From NCBI GenBank assembly GCA_930367215.1, contig OV884056.1:88795285-88859284 (forward strand): DNA of 64,000 nt. The letters run 5' to 3'. Source of the stretch: Pollenia angustigena. Taxonomy: Eukaryota > Arthropoda > Insecta > Diptera > Polleniidae. Position 1 is the first letter of the stretch. Every line of letters starts with the position of its first letter. The notes below the pieces were generated by a model. It did no database searches, had not been told where the DNA came from, and saw only the letters and a program-made list of their open reading frames with translations. The translations under genes and the position numbers were made by a program. Shown here piece after piece: positions 33,537 through 45,219 of the stretch.

Positions 33537-34824
33537 CGTCGTCAGCATACATTTGAATTTTACAATGTTTCACTTGCAAAGGCAGATCATTAGCGTATAT
33601 AGAATACAATAGAGGTCCAAGAATTGAACCCTGTGGCACACCTCTGAGCATTAAGCAACGTTCAGAGACATTTGTTTCGTGTGATACGCTTTGACATCTG
33701 GCACTTAGATATGACGTTAATAGTTTTAATGCTGTTGAGGAAAAATTGCACATGTGCTTTAATTTAAGACAGAGAATGGAATGATGAACTGTGTCAAAGG
33801 CTTTGGAGTGATCAAGCAGTATTAGGAATGACATCATTTGTCGTTTATCAATTTGGCATCTTATTTCCTCCGTGACATCAATCAGAGCAGTAGTACAGCT
33901 GTGCTTGGGTCTAAATCCAGATTGCCTTTCATTTAACATGGAGTTTGTATAAAGGTAGTGGCTTATTTGCGAGTGTATTATGTTCTCACAGACTTTTGAC
34001 AAATAAGGCAAAATTGAAATCGGTCGGTAGCTCTTATCAGATTTCAAGATCGGTATAATTTTAGCATGCTTCCATTCAGACGGGAACGTAGACGTTGTGA
34101 TTATCGTGTTAAAAATGTAAGTTAAGTGGGTTAGTATGTAGGGAAGAGTAAGCTTGATAAACTTTGGATGCAATCCATCATAACCAACGGCATTAGATTT
34201 GATATGTAGAAGAGTTTCAAGTACAGTTTCCTTGGTTACGTGTGTAAATTGAAAGGAAGTTATTTGGTTGTGACTACTGCCCAAGTTATTATAAAAATTT
34301 GTGTTTATTGGGGGCATAGGTGTGCCAGCAAATTGAAAGTTTAATTCGTTCACGTCAAGGACCTCTGCAGAGACATTCCTACGATTTACTAAGCCCATTT
34401 TACGAATTTCCCTCCATTTTCTACCAGAGTCAATATATGTTTGAAACTTATTGTGATAAAACGTCGATTTAGCCATTCTGATTTTTAAGTTTACGGCAGC
34501 CCTAGCATTTTTAAAGATACTATATAATTCTGGCATTCTGAAACGTTTCCACCTATTGTAAGCATGATTTCTGCGCTCAATTAGACTTTTTATCTCGTTT
34601 GTAAACCATGGTTTCTCATTTCGTATAACTTTTGCTTGTAGAAAATTTAATTGTTCGTCAACAGTAGCCATATAGTAAATATCATTCCAGTTTAAAGATG
34701 ATAACTCAGTATCGAGCGACTGAAAGTCGATATTCTTGTAATCTCTATATTCTAGTAATCGTGGTGTAGTGTTATTTACAAATAATAAAGAATATATAAA
34801 TAGTAAAAAAATACAAGAAAACAA
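33537..34824 (-). pseudogene. LINE ORF2, N-terminal part of the reverse transcriptase
   Basis: A 431-codon frame. The first ~25 residues come from preceding sequence; after that come the linker (EKPWFTNEIKSLIERRNHAY) and RT blocks in normal order: SNAVGYDGLHPKFIKL, PSEWKHAKIIPILK, YRPISILPYLSKVCE, NERQSGFRPKHSC, LLDHSKAFDTVHHS and RGVPQGSILGPLLYS. The frame ends at MYADD, the catalytic aspartate pair, because the Transib begins there. Apart from that insertion I see no stop in the RT, so the copy was young when the Transib landed. The product would have copied LINE RNA at the chromosomal target. Confidence 0.85.
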
Positions 34825-34845
34825 TGATATTTATATGTATATTTG

Positions 34846-35332
34846 TTAATGAAACAAGTTATATAGAGCCCTTTTAAAATGCATTGGTTTACTAGTAAAT
34901 TGAATGCTTGGGGGTAATAAGTTCCAAAGACGAATTGAGTGGGTATAAAATTGCCAAGATCTTGAATCACTACTTCCAAAAATTTCACATCCGTTTAATA
35001 AAGTAGGAATCAAATATGTTTTTGCAAGAATTAAACGAATTCTTATAGGAATACATTTTTGTGTTCTCCATAGCGTTCGCAAAAGAGCATATGTTCTTCC
35101 AGAAGCTATATTAATTTGGTCATTCCATGTAAGAGTACTGTTAAATAATATGCCAAGATTTTTTGCTGTCCTTACAACTTCAATTCTTTGACCGTTTAAT
35201 GCAACTTCTGGTAAAAAGTTAGTTCTTGACGATTTACTTTTTATAACTAAGCACTTTGACTTGCACGGATTAATGCAGAGACCATTTGCAGTTGCCCATG
35301 AATGTACACGTTTGAGATCAAAATTTAACTTA
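34846..35332 (-). pseudogene. Second LINE ORF2, C-terminal part
   Basis: Conceptual translation from 35332: WATANGLCINPCKSKCLVIK, RTAKNLGILFNSTLTWNDQI, then the open frame 35082-34846 MRTLWRTQKCIPIRIRLILA, CEIFGSSDS, an internal deletion of roughly 100 residues, and SIRLWNLLPPSIQFTSKPMH with a final ALYNLFH. The deletion removes the region between CEIF and the terminal SIRLWN block that is still present in the neighbouring LINE. Confidence 0.8.
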
Positions 35333-35543
35333 TGGTGTTTTCTTTTCTACAAAAAATGTGACATTTTATTTAAAAAAAATGCAATTTGGAGTCTGTTTTT
35401 TAAAAATTTTGCTCCCTAAAAGGGTGGCTTATTTTATTCTTAAAAACTCACTCTTTTTTGGAAGCAAAATTTGTATGAAACAGACACCAAATTGCATTTT
35501 TTTAAATAAAATGTCACACTTTTTTGTAGAAAAGAAAACACCA
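35333..35543. mobile_element. Palindromic MITE, TTA target duplication
   Basis: Near-perfect inverted halves (TGGTGTTTTCTTTTCTACAA and complement) of about 75 bases each around a short centre. TTA at 35330-35332 and 35544-35546. The LINE coding sequence continues on either side. Confidence 0.85.
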
Positions 35544-35546
35544 TTA

Positions 35547-35963
35547 CTTACACAATCATCAATATATTTCTCAGGGGAGCTTATGTATATTTGTACATCG
35601 TCAGCATAGATATGGATGTTGCAATATAATAATTGGCTTGCCAAGTCGTTTATATACATAGTAAAAAGTAATGGTCCAAGTATGGAACCTTGTGGAACAC
35701 CTTTTGTTACATTGAGTGAATGAGATCTTATGTTATTGGCAAAAACTGACTGTCTTCTATCTGTGAGGTATGAGGTAATTAGACGTACAGAAGCAGTTGA
35801 GAAATTGAAAATTTTATCAAGTTTTTTGCATAATATACCATGATCGACCATATCGAAGGCTTTTGAATGATCCAATAGGACAAGCAACGAAACATGAACA
35901 CTATCAATACTTTTACGTATTTCCTCAAAAAACATCAATAAGTGCACTGACACAACTATGTCC
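35547..35963 (-). pseudogene. Second LINE ORF2, catalytic RT part
   Basis: Conceptual frame starts GHSCVSALID, shifts near 35930, then reads FEEIRKSIDSVH, LLVLLDHSKAFDMVDHG, KGVPQGSILGPLLFTMYIND and HIYADDVQIYISSPEKYIDD. All RT catalytic blocks including YADD are intact. The frame runs into the MITE at 35543. Confidence 0.8.
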
Positions 35964-35969
35964 ACACGC

Positions 35970-36942
35970 AGAGAAAAAACATGATTAATGAGTGGTCACT
36001 ACAACCATTTTTATTCATATTTGCCAAATATGTTTACCCTAATAAATTTATTATAATTCCAGTATAACTTGAAAAAATAGTTTTTGTCCTAAACACTTTA
36101 AAATTCACTATAATAATATTATATGGTGTTTTACACCTAAAAAGTTACACTGATCTACCTAAACATATTAAATTATGTGCAATGTTTGCTACTATAGTAA
36201 ATATATTTTCAACAATACAAATAGCATCATTATATTAGTTGCACACAAAAGGAAAGGTATGTTTAATACCATAATTTTTGTCTGCTTCAAGCAACATTAT
36301 CTAAAGGAGCAAACATTTATTGTCAAAATAAACAATATGTGCTTATAAAGAAAATAAAATTTTGTCCCACGTCATTTTCCGTCCGCGAGCGTCAGTTTAT
36401 CGTGAAACATGAATGAATATAGAATAATTAAAACGTTTTTCGGGAACAAAAAGGCCACGCTGCCTTGTAAAACCAGTGAAATAAATTATTATACTTTTAT
36501 TGAAACAGGTAAGTCATTTGTATATACAAAATTACACAAATGTTTAAATACGCAATTACGTTTTCTTTGTAATGTTTGGCTCGACGAGTAAATCAAAAAA
36601 GAACACGACAAATATGCGTCGTGGTAAAGCCAAGAATTCATTAGAAAGTAAAAGTGATTAGTGCGTAAAATTTAATACATAAATATAAAATCAAAATAAT
36701 TGTATAAATCAAATAAAATAAAAATGTTAATATTGTTTTCTACAGAAACTGTTCCAAGTCTTTCAACATCAAAAATAAATCTTCACACTGACTAAGAGTT
36801 TTGGTATGTATATTCACAACAAGAATCTCCACCAGCAGATGACAAAGAATCCCTTCCGAAGTGAATTTCAACAACAATATCACCCAACTGCATATATTTG
36901 TACCACAACACACAGTATTAAATTTATAAATTAAAGCACACG

Positions 36943-36977
<35 letters not shown>

Positions 36978-37313
36978 GTATGTATAAAATAAAATTTTTT
37001 TAATATATTATGTATTGTGTTCTTATTCATATGTATTTTTAATAAAAAAAAATATTCGAAATTAAATTTTTTTTATTAGTTTTATTATGAGAACCATATA
37101 AAATGTTGAAAAACACCTGTTGCATGGTGTTGGGAAATATAGAAACATGGTTTGAAAGATCGTTTGCGTTTCTCTTCTAAACATAAAACATTAAACATTA
37201 GGTCTAAACATATATTGTCAATTTAGACGTGTTTGACACAATCATTACCACAAACATAAATGATAATTTGCGATTGTGATGGTATCAACCATGTTTTTTC
37301 TTTACATGCAGGT
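35970..37313. mobile_element. 1.3-kb terminal-inverted-repeat insertion in the second LINE
   Basis: Ends AGAGAAAAAACATGATTAAT and the complement of AAAGAAAAAACATGGTTGAT. ACACGC (35964-35969) and ACATGC (37314-37319) flank it. Removing it and one flank restores the LINE frame ...PACGHSC. Superfamily uncertain; hAT-like ends are possible. A (TA)n run lies at 36944-36974. Confidence 0.7.
36409..36591 (+). CDS. Possible first exon in the 1.3-kb insertion
   Basis: A 60-codon frame starts MNEYRIIKTFFGNKKATLPC. An ideal splice donor, CAG|GTAAGT (GT at 36509-36510), occurs inside it, so a plausible exon would be 36409-36508 encoding about 33 residues up to ...IET. The upstream 36365-36405 stretch is locally GC-richer. 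It could be the surviving first exon of the element's transposase, but I recognise no domain and see no second exon in the insertion. Confidence 0.25.
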   Translation: MNEYRIIKTFFGNKKATLPCKTSEINYYTFIETGKSFVYTKLHKCLNTQLRFLCNVWLDE

Positions 37314-37319
37314 CAAAAC

Positions 37320-37744
37320 CCAGATTGCCTTTCAGTTATTAAGTAATTATTTTTAATATGTTTATTAATCTGCTTATATACCAGTTTTCCAAAAACTTTA
37401 GATAGGTATGGAAGAATTGCAATCGGACGAAAATCACCATTAGATTTAGGTATAGGTATTATTTTCACATACTTTCAGTTCTCAGGGAAAGTGCTCTTTG
37501 TTATTATGTTATTAAATATATAAGTTATATACGGAATTATCATGGGCAGGATAAGTTTCAGAAACTTTGGCTGAATATTGTCAAAACCAACAGCATTGGA
37601 TTTGATATCAAGACAACCTGATAACACATCGACTTCAGTTACATAATCAAAACTAAATGCACATGATAGTGTAGGGGTATAAGTGTTCCAGTCGTAGAAA
37701 TGATCATGCACAGGTATATTTATCATTTTAAAAATTAAATACAT
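37320..37744 (-). pseudogene. Second LINE ORF2, upstream RT part
   Basis: Minus frame 37744-37475 includes DIKSNAVGFDNIQPKFLKLI and ITYIFNNIITKSTFPEN. Past a frameshift the sequence continues with residues like KIIPIPKSNGDFRPIAILPY and KQINKHIKN to ERQSGF at about 37325. A TGA then stands where the paralogous LINE has an arginine codon. Defective by frameshift and stop before the large insertion. Confidence 0.75.
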
Positions 37745-37750
37745 ATTAAC

Positions 37751-38185
37751 GTTAAAAATAAATACATAGTGCCATTGTTGATTTCTGGAATAAAAGGTGC
37801 ATGAAGGTTGTTATCCTGAACGTTCTATAAAATTTTGTTTCCTAAGATAAAAATGATTTTTCGAAAGGAAATTGGTACTAGGTGGTAACTAGAGGTGGTC
37901 TCAATCTTTACGCTTTTCATTTTGCACAAAAATTCTAATTGGTCGTAATTTTTATTTTATTGTATAGTACTAAAACACTATTAAGAAAGTTTCGAAATTC
38001 AAGCGTTGAAGGGGCAAAAGTCTTAACTATTTTTGGTACATTTTTCTCCATTCAATGGCATGTACGTATTAACTTAGTCCCACTACAATGTTGACATTCT
38101 TGATTTTTTAATGGGGGAGAAAAAAAGTACCAAAATAAGAAGAAATACGGGAAATTAAATTCCTTGCTTTAGCTTTTTTTATAAG
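37751..38185. other. Non-coding stretch before the tandem array
   Basis: AT-rich; contains isolated TTTGGTAC motifs that foreshadow the array at 38186. No gene. Confidence 0.4.
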
Positions 38186-38872
38186 TGGTACTTTGTTTAA
38201 TTATAGTTAATATTTTACCTATAAACATAAAATTCAAAATGAAATGTCCTGAGTGGATAAGAACCTGTGAGTGAATTTTTTGGTACTTTTTCGTTCTTTA
38301 ACTGGTACTTTTTGTATTTCTGTTAGTATTTGACCTAGAAACATTAAATTAAACATGCAAGATCCTGAGTGAATGAAACGTGGAAGGTCCTTAGTGAATG
38401 ATCATCTGTAAGAGCGATCTTTTTGGTACTTTTTTGTTCTTTAACTGGTACTTTTTAAATTTTCTTTAGAATTGGACCTAGAAACATAAAATTAAACTTG
38501 CAAGGTCTTCAGCGAATAAGAATCTGTTAGAGGGCTTTTGGTACTTTTTTGTTCTTTAACTGGTACCTTTTGAATTTTCGTTTGAATTGGACCTAGAAAC
38601 ATAAAATTAAACATGCAAGGTCTTCAGCGAATGAGAATCTGTAAGAGGGCTTTTGGTACTTTTATTGTCTTAGACTGGTACTTTTTGAATTTTCGTTAGT
38701 ATTGCACCTACAAACATGAAATTGTACATGCAAGGTACTGAGTGAATGAGAATGTGTAAAAGGGATCTTTTTGGTACATTTTCGTTCTTTAAATGATACT
38801 TATTAAATTTTCGTTAATATTGCACCTATAAACATAAAATTAAACATGCAGTGTCCTGAGCGGATGAGAATA
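38186..38872. repeat. Tandem array of ~115-bp units
   Basis: Unit start TGGTACTTTTTTGTTCTTTA recurs at about 38186 (diverged), 38281, 38424, 38539, 38654 and 38772. Each unit then carries TTGNACCTAGAAACATAAAA and CATGCAAGGTCYTSAGYGAA. Spacings are 115-118, with one ~143-base unit carrying a small extra segment. Confidence 0.85.
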
Positions 38873-39239
38873 AAAAAAATAGAACCCAAAGTAAAATTAC
38901 ATACAGATTACACATGAAATAAATTACACGCGGATAGTTTTTCCATAGTTTTTCCGTACCTGTGAATAACATTTTGAGATTTTCGGGAAAATCTTATTTT
39001 TATTTTGCCATATTTTGGCGAATGAGCCCGATTTTCTTACTGTTAAGTCCAGAAAGTTTTAAGAATACACTGAGGATTTTAATAAAGTCGTCAAACATTA
39101 ACCCTAAAATGCTGATGGTCAAAGGTTAAATTTTGACAAATTTGAAATATCATATATTTTTTGTGACAATTTTTATGAGCTTGGAAAAATTATTCCTTAA
39201 GGTCATATAAAGACAAAACAGTGTAAAAAAGGAGATTAG

Positions 39240-39930
39240 TCCTTAAATGCACTTGGGGTCAAAATAGTATTTACGGAAGGGTCCAAGATCGACACTGCCT
39301 CTGGTGCCGTTGTTTTATTTGCTGACACTGACGTGAAAATGTCATTCAGACTCCCTGATGATTGCAGTGTCCTCCAGACTAAGGACATAGCGATCTGGAG
39401 AGCGAAGGAGGTGATATTGGGTCACATCGTAGGAAGCTCTGTGGCGACAATTTACGTCGATAGTCAGGCTGCACTCAGAGCATTGATAGTATATACGGCA
39501 TTATCGTGCCTGGTCGCACGGTGTATGAATGCTCTGAGAGAGCTCATGGAGGCATTCACTGTAAGGTTGTGTTGGGTACCCGGACACTGCAAGGTGGCTG
39601 GTAACGAGGTGGCGGATAGAACGGATTGCAGGGTTGCGCAGGGGCAACCAGGGCTAAATTAGGCTTGGATATGAGTGATCTCAGGATCGTTGTAGGGTCA
39701 TTGTTCTGTTAGGGCTTTTATGAGCAAATGGGACAATACCATACCGGACTTCTGCAGAGTATGAAAAGATGCCAAGAGGCTAGAGCATGTACTGTGCCAT
39801 TGTCCTGGGGTGAAGGGTCTCAGACAGAAATGGCTAACAGATAGATTTTACGACGAACTGTGGTGGATCGCTGGTTGTAATCCACTCGATCTACTGGAGT
39901 TCATCAGACAATTAGGACGGTTATTTCTGA
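39240..39930 (+). pseudogene. LINE RNase H domain relic
   Basis: Upstream of the 109-codon frame (39333-39662) the same frame gives VFTEGSKIDTASGAVVLF, the beginning of an RNase H domain. The frame then has VLQTKDIAIWRAKEVILG, ATIYVDSQAALRAL and LCWVPGHCKVAGNEVADR, with the D-S and H residues in place. After a stop, ARACTVPLSW / LEHVLCHCPGVKGLRQKW in alternative frames corresponds to the Cys/His knuckle, followed by LDLLEFIRQLGRLF. It belongs to a Jockey/R1/I-type LINE ORF2. No RT is seen upstream, and a frameshift near 39745 kills it. Confidence 0.8.
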
Positions 39931-40149
39931 AGGGGTGGGGGGGGGGGGGACTGTATGGGTAGTTTTGTTCTATCTTTTGTCTACTAACTATCTTAAATTT
40001 TTCGGTCAATTCTTTTTTTCTTTACTTCCCTCTTTCTTCTTACTCTTTATTGAAGGGATTCACAATGGACCGCATTGGTCGCTAAGAGGACGTGTGCCCT
40101 TGGGCGCATTACACTTACTTAAATATACCCTGTTACCTTCGGTGAAGGG

Positions 40150-41860
40150 TATCAAAATCTCATAAAGATGAAGATCTCTAAATAAAATTCGGCAGAAAGA
40201 ATTTTTCGATGAATATTAACCTCATAACATCATTTTGTTTTAGCGGATCCATTATTGTCTATAAGCCCAGAAGACTACACTCTAGAAAATTTGTCTCTTT
40301 ATTCAATGGTCGGGCCTGACCGACTATACTTTCTTACTTGTTTCATGCTACATTTTATTGACAAAATTTTTCTTTAATATTTTTAAAACAATATTTTTGT
40401 TAAAAGCATTTAAAAAGCCACAAAATACCAAAAAATAAACAAAATCATGTAATTGGGTGTTTAACAAGATTTCGTTTTCTAATTGTAATTGTTGTTTCTA
40501 TATTTATTTTTTTATATATTTCTAAAAAGCAAAAAAAAAAAAACCGCAAAAAATTAAAGAAAAAATAGAAATATAAATAAAACGTGCCTTAAAACTGATT
40601 ATATTTCGACACAAATAAATTAAAAACAAGAAATATCAACAACAATTTGAAAAATTTTTCTTGGAATGATTATAATTTTTCTTTTGTTAAAGAGTCAGTT
40701 TGTTTTCAGTTTATTTTATTGTTAAAAGGAAAAATTTTTAAACTAACAATAACAGCAACAATAATTTGTAAAATTGGTTAAAAATAAAGCTTTTAGTTCC
40801 GTTTGATTGCACACTTAAATTTTATTGTTGTTGGGTTTTGTTTGTTTTTACAAAATCTTCCCCAAAAATGAAAATAATCGTGCTTAAGTCTTAAGTCTTT
40901 TGTTTTGTTATTAGAAAAAAATCAACAAACAAAAAAAAAAAAAAAAACAAAAAAATAAACAAATAGACAAACAAAAATAAACCGAATGCGTCATGTTTAA
41001 AAACCCAACTGATTTAAAATATTCAGCCAAAACGTGATTGTCACAGTATAAAATTTCCGAAAATTTTACTTATTGATTGAAACGGTTTTGTTAATTAAAA
41101 TGATTTTTAGCATTTTCTAATGGAATTTCTTTTTAATTAGACATATTGACAGATAACTATTCTAAACATTTTTCTAAGCATTTATGTAAAAAACTTGAAT
41201 TCTTTGTTTTACTTTGTGATTAACAGGCTTTAACGTGATTGTAATGAATTTTTGAAAATTAAATATCTTTAGCAACTTCCCAGTAAAAACTTAGCCTACA
41301 AAATAATGTGTTAAGTAATTAGGAAACAATAAAAATTCTACTTCCAATTCTACTGAAAGAACCAATGAATTTTACAAGGGATCCTAATGTCCTTAAATGA
41401 ACTTTTTTTAATGTAAGTCATTACTTTTGATCTACATACATCGGAAAAATAAGTTGTTATAAAAGTTTTAATGGTTGTTATATAGAAGAAAGCTTCTAAA
41501 TAATGAGTGAAAGAAGCTTTTAATTTTAAAAATGTAGGCGAAGTTTTTACCGTATTGCTAAGAATTTCCTTTCTTCGAACAATGTTTTTTGACTGTAATT
41601 TTTTAATTAAAAAAAAAACAGAATTTGGGAATTATTTCGTTTTCATAAATAATTAATTTAAATTTATTCGATTCGCTTCTATGAGTCCAATTTCCATTTA
41701 TAAAGCTTTCTGACAATAGTTCCTATTCCCTCAACATCTCACATACTTTTTGCGAAAAATGTTTAAAAGTAAATAAAAAACTTTAGTTTTGCTTTTGAAT
41801 TGTGGGTTTTGTTGTCTTAATTTATTTTTTTAATTTTATAGAAAAATTTATATTGGCCAA
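40150..41860. other. AT-rich non-coding stretch
   Basis: A GGTCGGGCCTGACCGAC palindrome lies near 40308, and A-rich runs near 40530 and 40935. Neither strand has an open frame worth listing. A possible tiny mariner scrap (reading WPPYLPDL) lies near 41868. Confidence 0.45.
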
Positions 41861-42063
41861 CTGGCCGCCATACTTGCCCGATTTAAGGTATTTTCATTGA
41901 TCTTGCCAGAACTTCAGGCGATAGGAAGAGTCTTAACGCCGTATTCATAAAAGATTATTAAATTTAACAAACGTTGAATAAGGACAATTTTCATAGTAAA
42001 TTTGTTCTTTAAACCTTTATTAAATTTAAAATTTTTTATGTAAACAGGTATTAGGCTTCAGAC

Positions 42064-42596
42064 CAGTGTTCGAAAATAAACACTAAATATCGTTTTTTAA
42101 TGTTCGATTCGGTAGATTTATGGAAAACACAAACGCTAATAGTGTTTGTGTAGAAAATCATTAAAAAAAATAACGTTTCCCTGGTGGTCATCTTTCGAAC
42201 ACAAAAATATTACTGTTTTTATCAAACTCAACAAAAGATGTGAACATTTAATTACGTTCGGTTTTTATTAAAATCCACAAACTTCCATGTGTTCGGTTCG
42301 GTTGGGCTCGTTAATGTTCGTCCCTTTTGGCTGGTAAAAAAAAACCAAACATTTTTTACAAAAACAAAATATACACACGAAAAAAACATTATAGAACATT
42401 AAAATATAATGTTTGTCTACAGTATCACTACAATTGTTCTGTTTTTTAACGAAGAACCGAACATTATATAATGTTCGGTTCGAATACGAACGGTATTAAG
42501 GGATGTGTATGTCTACACAATCACTAAAAAAATAGATGTCGTTCCTGGGTGTGTGAGCCGAACGTTAAATAATGTACTGTTTATTTTCGAACACTG
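42064..42596. mobile_element. hAT-like MITE with CAGTGTTCG ends
   Basis: Ends CAGTGTTCGAAAATAAAC and the complement of CAGTGTTCGAAAATAAACA. 8-bp flanks CTTCAGAC (42056-42063) and CATCAGAC (42597-42604) differ at one base. Internal GTTCGGTTCG motifs occur on both strands. Related decayed copies at 21275-22260. Confidence 0.8.
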
Positions 42597-42604
42597 CATC
42601 AGAC

Positions 42605-43330
42605 ACGACTAGTAAATTCAAGAAACCCCACAAAAAGAACTCGTTTGGCCCGCGGCGTTTTCGAAAAATAAGGCCCGATGATGCCTCCAGCGTAAACACC
42701 ACAACATACTGTAACTCTTAAGGTAGAAGTAAATAACACGCGTTAATTCGTCGACGTCTGTCGTGCGTTTAAAAACTTTAGCTTTGCAAGTTACACAATG
42801 CGCGTTACAAAAGCTATTCCAGTCAGCTGTTTTTTATTTATTTACTTATTTGTACATTGAAAACGGATTCAAAAGTAAATCAAGATTTTTTTATTTTATT
42901 GTATTTATTCTTTTTAAATAATTATTGTATGTTTTTTTAACTTTTCAATAATTTTTTTTTTTTTTTTGATGATTCACAATTTTCTTAAATAATTCGTTTT
43001 ATTGTCAGCTGATTACTTGTCAAAAATACACAACGCGTTTAAAAGTTCAAAGTTAACCTACTTTCTGGAGCAAACGCACCAAAATATTTTGCATGCAGCT
43101 TGAAAATACACTAGTTTAACTTTTTTGACAGCAGTCTACAGAGCGGGCGCGCTCTAACGCGTGTTATGTACTTCTACCTTTAGAGGAAGTGATGGCTCTT
43201 TGTGCATTATACGCTGATTTTCAGTGCCACAGAAGCGATTAATCTGCTTATTTACGTATCCACAGAGATGGACGTGAGCCTCGCCGCTTATGATGATTTT
43301 CGGTAAAAAGTTCTCTCTTCATCTAAATTA
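42605..43330 (-). pseudogene. Mariner-like transposase fragment, split by a MITE
   Basis: Minus-strand translation: right of the MITE (43330-43183) gives IIISGEAHVHL-like and QINRFCGTENQRIMHKEPS, matching the catalytic 'SDEAHFHLNGYVNKQ' to 'WGTENP' region. Left of it (42717-42630) it continues VTVCCGVYAGGIIGPYF. The two parts join with one TTA. Neither N-terminal nor C-terminal thirds are present. Confidence 0.75.
42721..43179. mobile_element. MITE with AGGTAGAAGTA ends (second copy), TTA duplication
   Basis: AGGTAGAAGTAAATAACACG start and complementary end, TTA at 42718-42720 and 43180-43182. Same length (459 against 458) and internal sequence as 13587-14044. Inserted in a mariner reading frame, which gives a second independent confirmation of its boundaries. 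Confidence 0.88.
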
Positions 43331-43469
43331 TACAAAAAATCGAAAAAACTATTCTTTACAAATGTAAAAGAAGAACTAATATTTATCGTCATTTGCAAAA
43401 ATGTAAACATCTTCCGATAGCGAGATTACTTTTGCGCCAGCTTGTTTTTCAAAATAATATTTGTAGGAT

Positions 43470-43645
43470 TAATTAGTATTGTGGTTATTTTGTTGAACTA
43501 TTTATGGTTTTTAATCCAAATTTTTAATATTTTTAATTAGGCTTAAGTTCATGAAATTTAATTTTTATTAAATTATTGTTGTGAAGAAAGGAATTTTACA
43601 ACATGAAAATTAATTAAAATTGTTATTGATAATCTTTCATTCTTG
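43470..43645 (-). mobile_element. Rep-A, 3' half
   Basis: From AATTAGTATTGTGGTTATTT to AATCTTTCATTCTTG, stopping just before the tRNA-like core. Confidence 0.7.
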
Positions 43646-44276
43646 TAGGATTTTAAAGTAAATTTTATAAATTTGAAATAATATTGCAAAAAGCTGCGGC
43701 ATCGGCCTGGCCCCGATGTCGATCGACAACTTAAGCGACCGACAGCATAATCGTTCTCATAGGCGCCCCACTTACTATCAACTTGTTGGTAGTCAGATTT
43801 TACGTTTCGAAGTCTTATTTAACACGTCTCACCAGTGATGCCAACTTTTTGAGAGCAAAAAGCACTTTAAAATTTAAAAAAAAGCACTATTTCGAACAAA
43901 AAAAGCGTAAAAAAGCACTAAGCCATATTTTCAATTTAATTAAACAAAAAACAAGTTGCAATTGGCTGTGCCGAATATAAAATACCTACAAAATTTAAAA
44001 AAGGCTACGGCGTTTATTGTGGACCAATTTCATTTAATATTTAATAATAAATATATTTACATTTGTATATAAACATTTTTAAATGTTTTGATATTATCAT
44101 CAGTAAAAATAATATCAGCATCATCAGCTGAGTTTGAATTTGCCATAAAACAGCTTTAAAGTAATACAGTGCGAGCTCGATATCGTAGCTAGAAAAAATC
44201 TGGCCTGTTGCAATGACCGACCATTGTTTATTAAACTTAATGACAGCCCTTATTTGATAAAAAAAAACTTATATTT

Positions 44277-44470
44277 TATAAACATTTTTTTTTCATTTTT
44301 CGAATTTATTCTATGAGTTAAATTTCAGTTATGTATTTTGTAAAGCTTTTTTGTAATAGTTCTATTCCTTTTAATTTTCATTTCTGAACTATTACAAAAA
44401 AGCTTTACAAAATACATAACTGAAATTTAACTCATAGAATAAATTCGAAAAATGAAAAAAAAATGTTTAT
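44277..44470. repeat. Near-perfect foldback, ~86-bp arms
   Basis: 44277-44362 and 44386-44470 are inverted copies (TTTTTCGAATTTATTCTATG and complement and so on) around a 23-base loop. The low divergence between arms suggests recent origin. A diverged relative of one arm occurs near 41660-41745. Confidence 0.85.
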
Positions 44471-45219
44471 AATAATATAAAGTAACCTTCACAAGGAAAT
44501 AATTCCCAATTTCTACTTATATTGTATAGTTTAAAAAAATCTAAATTTAATAAAACAATTGGCGTATGATATTATCAAATTATTTTAACCTATGTACGCT
44601 TCTGAATAAAGAACACAAATAAGGCGTAAAATAGAAAAACCGTGTATGTTTGTACTCTGATACTTATGGTTAATAAATCACTAATGGTTTAAACGATGGT
44701 TCAGTTGAACTAATCTTGAATTTATATGTAGTTTAAACTTAACAACTAAAAATCAGTGTACAATGTAATATATGTGGTTAAAAAAATAACATGTGGCAGC
44801 ACTACGATAAATCTTCATATGGTCTGTATTGGTAGTTTAAACGCCCAATTTTATGCGTTTAAAGATGGTTTATATATTTACTGCTTTATAGATTTGTTGC
44901 TTTAAACACATTCTAAACTAAAAAGAGAGCTTAACTTGCTCTGTTTTTAGCTCTTAGTCAAACCTTTTTACAATAGCGCTAAAGGAAGAAGTGCATAACA
45001 CGCGGTTATTTGGAGACGAGTGTCGTGCGTTTGAAAACTAAAGCGCATGAAAAATGGCAGGTTACACAACGCTCGTTATAAAAGCATTTTCTATCAGCTG
45101 TTTTACGGCTCTTTTTTTGTTTTTAAAGTCTTTGCGTTCTTTTGTATGGTTTCTGATTGCATGTTTTTTAACTTTTTAAAACGTTTTTTCTACATGACTC
45201 ATAACCTTTGTTTATTTTT

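Larger units (their letters stand above)
29131..34790 (-). mobile_element. Jockey/CR1-type LINE, 5' truncated, split by a Transib
   Basis: 3' tail is (TTTA)n on the plus strand (29131-29178). The ORF2 frame occupies 30189-29391 and 34824-33537 on the minus strand, interrupted precisely by the Transib at 30190-33536. No endonuclease domain is present; the frame starts in the endonuclease-RT linker, so the element was 5' truncated. Its 5' side abuts the 3' end of a second LINE of the same kind in the same orientation. Confidence 0.85.
34795..37750 (-). mobile_element. Second Jockey/CR1-type LINE, with two insertions
   Basis: Minus-strand RT fragments in order: 37744-37320 (linker and RT block 1), 35963-35547 (RT to past YADD), 35332-34846 (post-catalytic part to C-terminus). 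Insertions at 35970-37313 and 35333-35543 split it. It is related to but clearly distinct from the adjacent LINE. No endonuclease domain. Confidence 0.8.
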
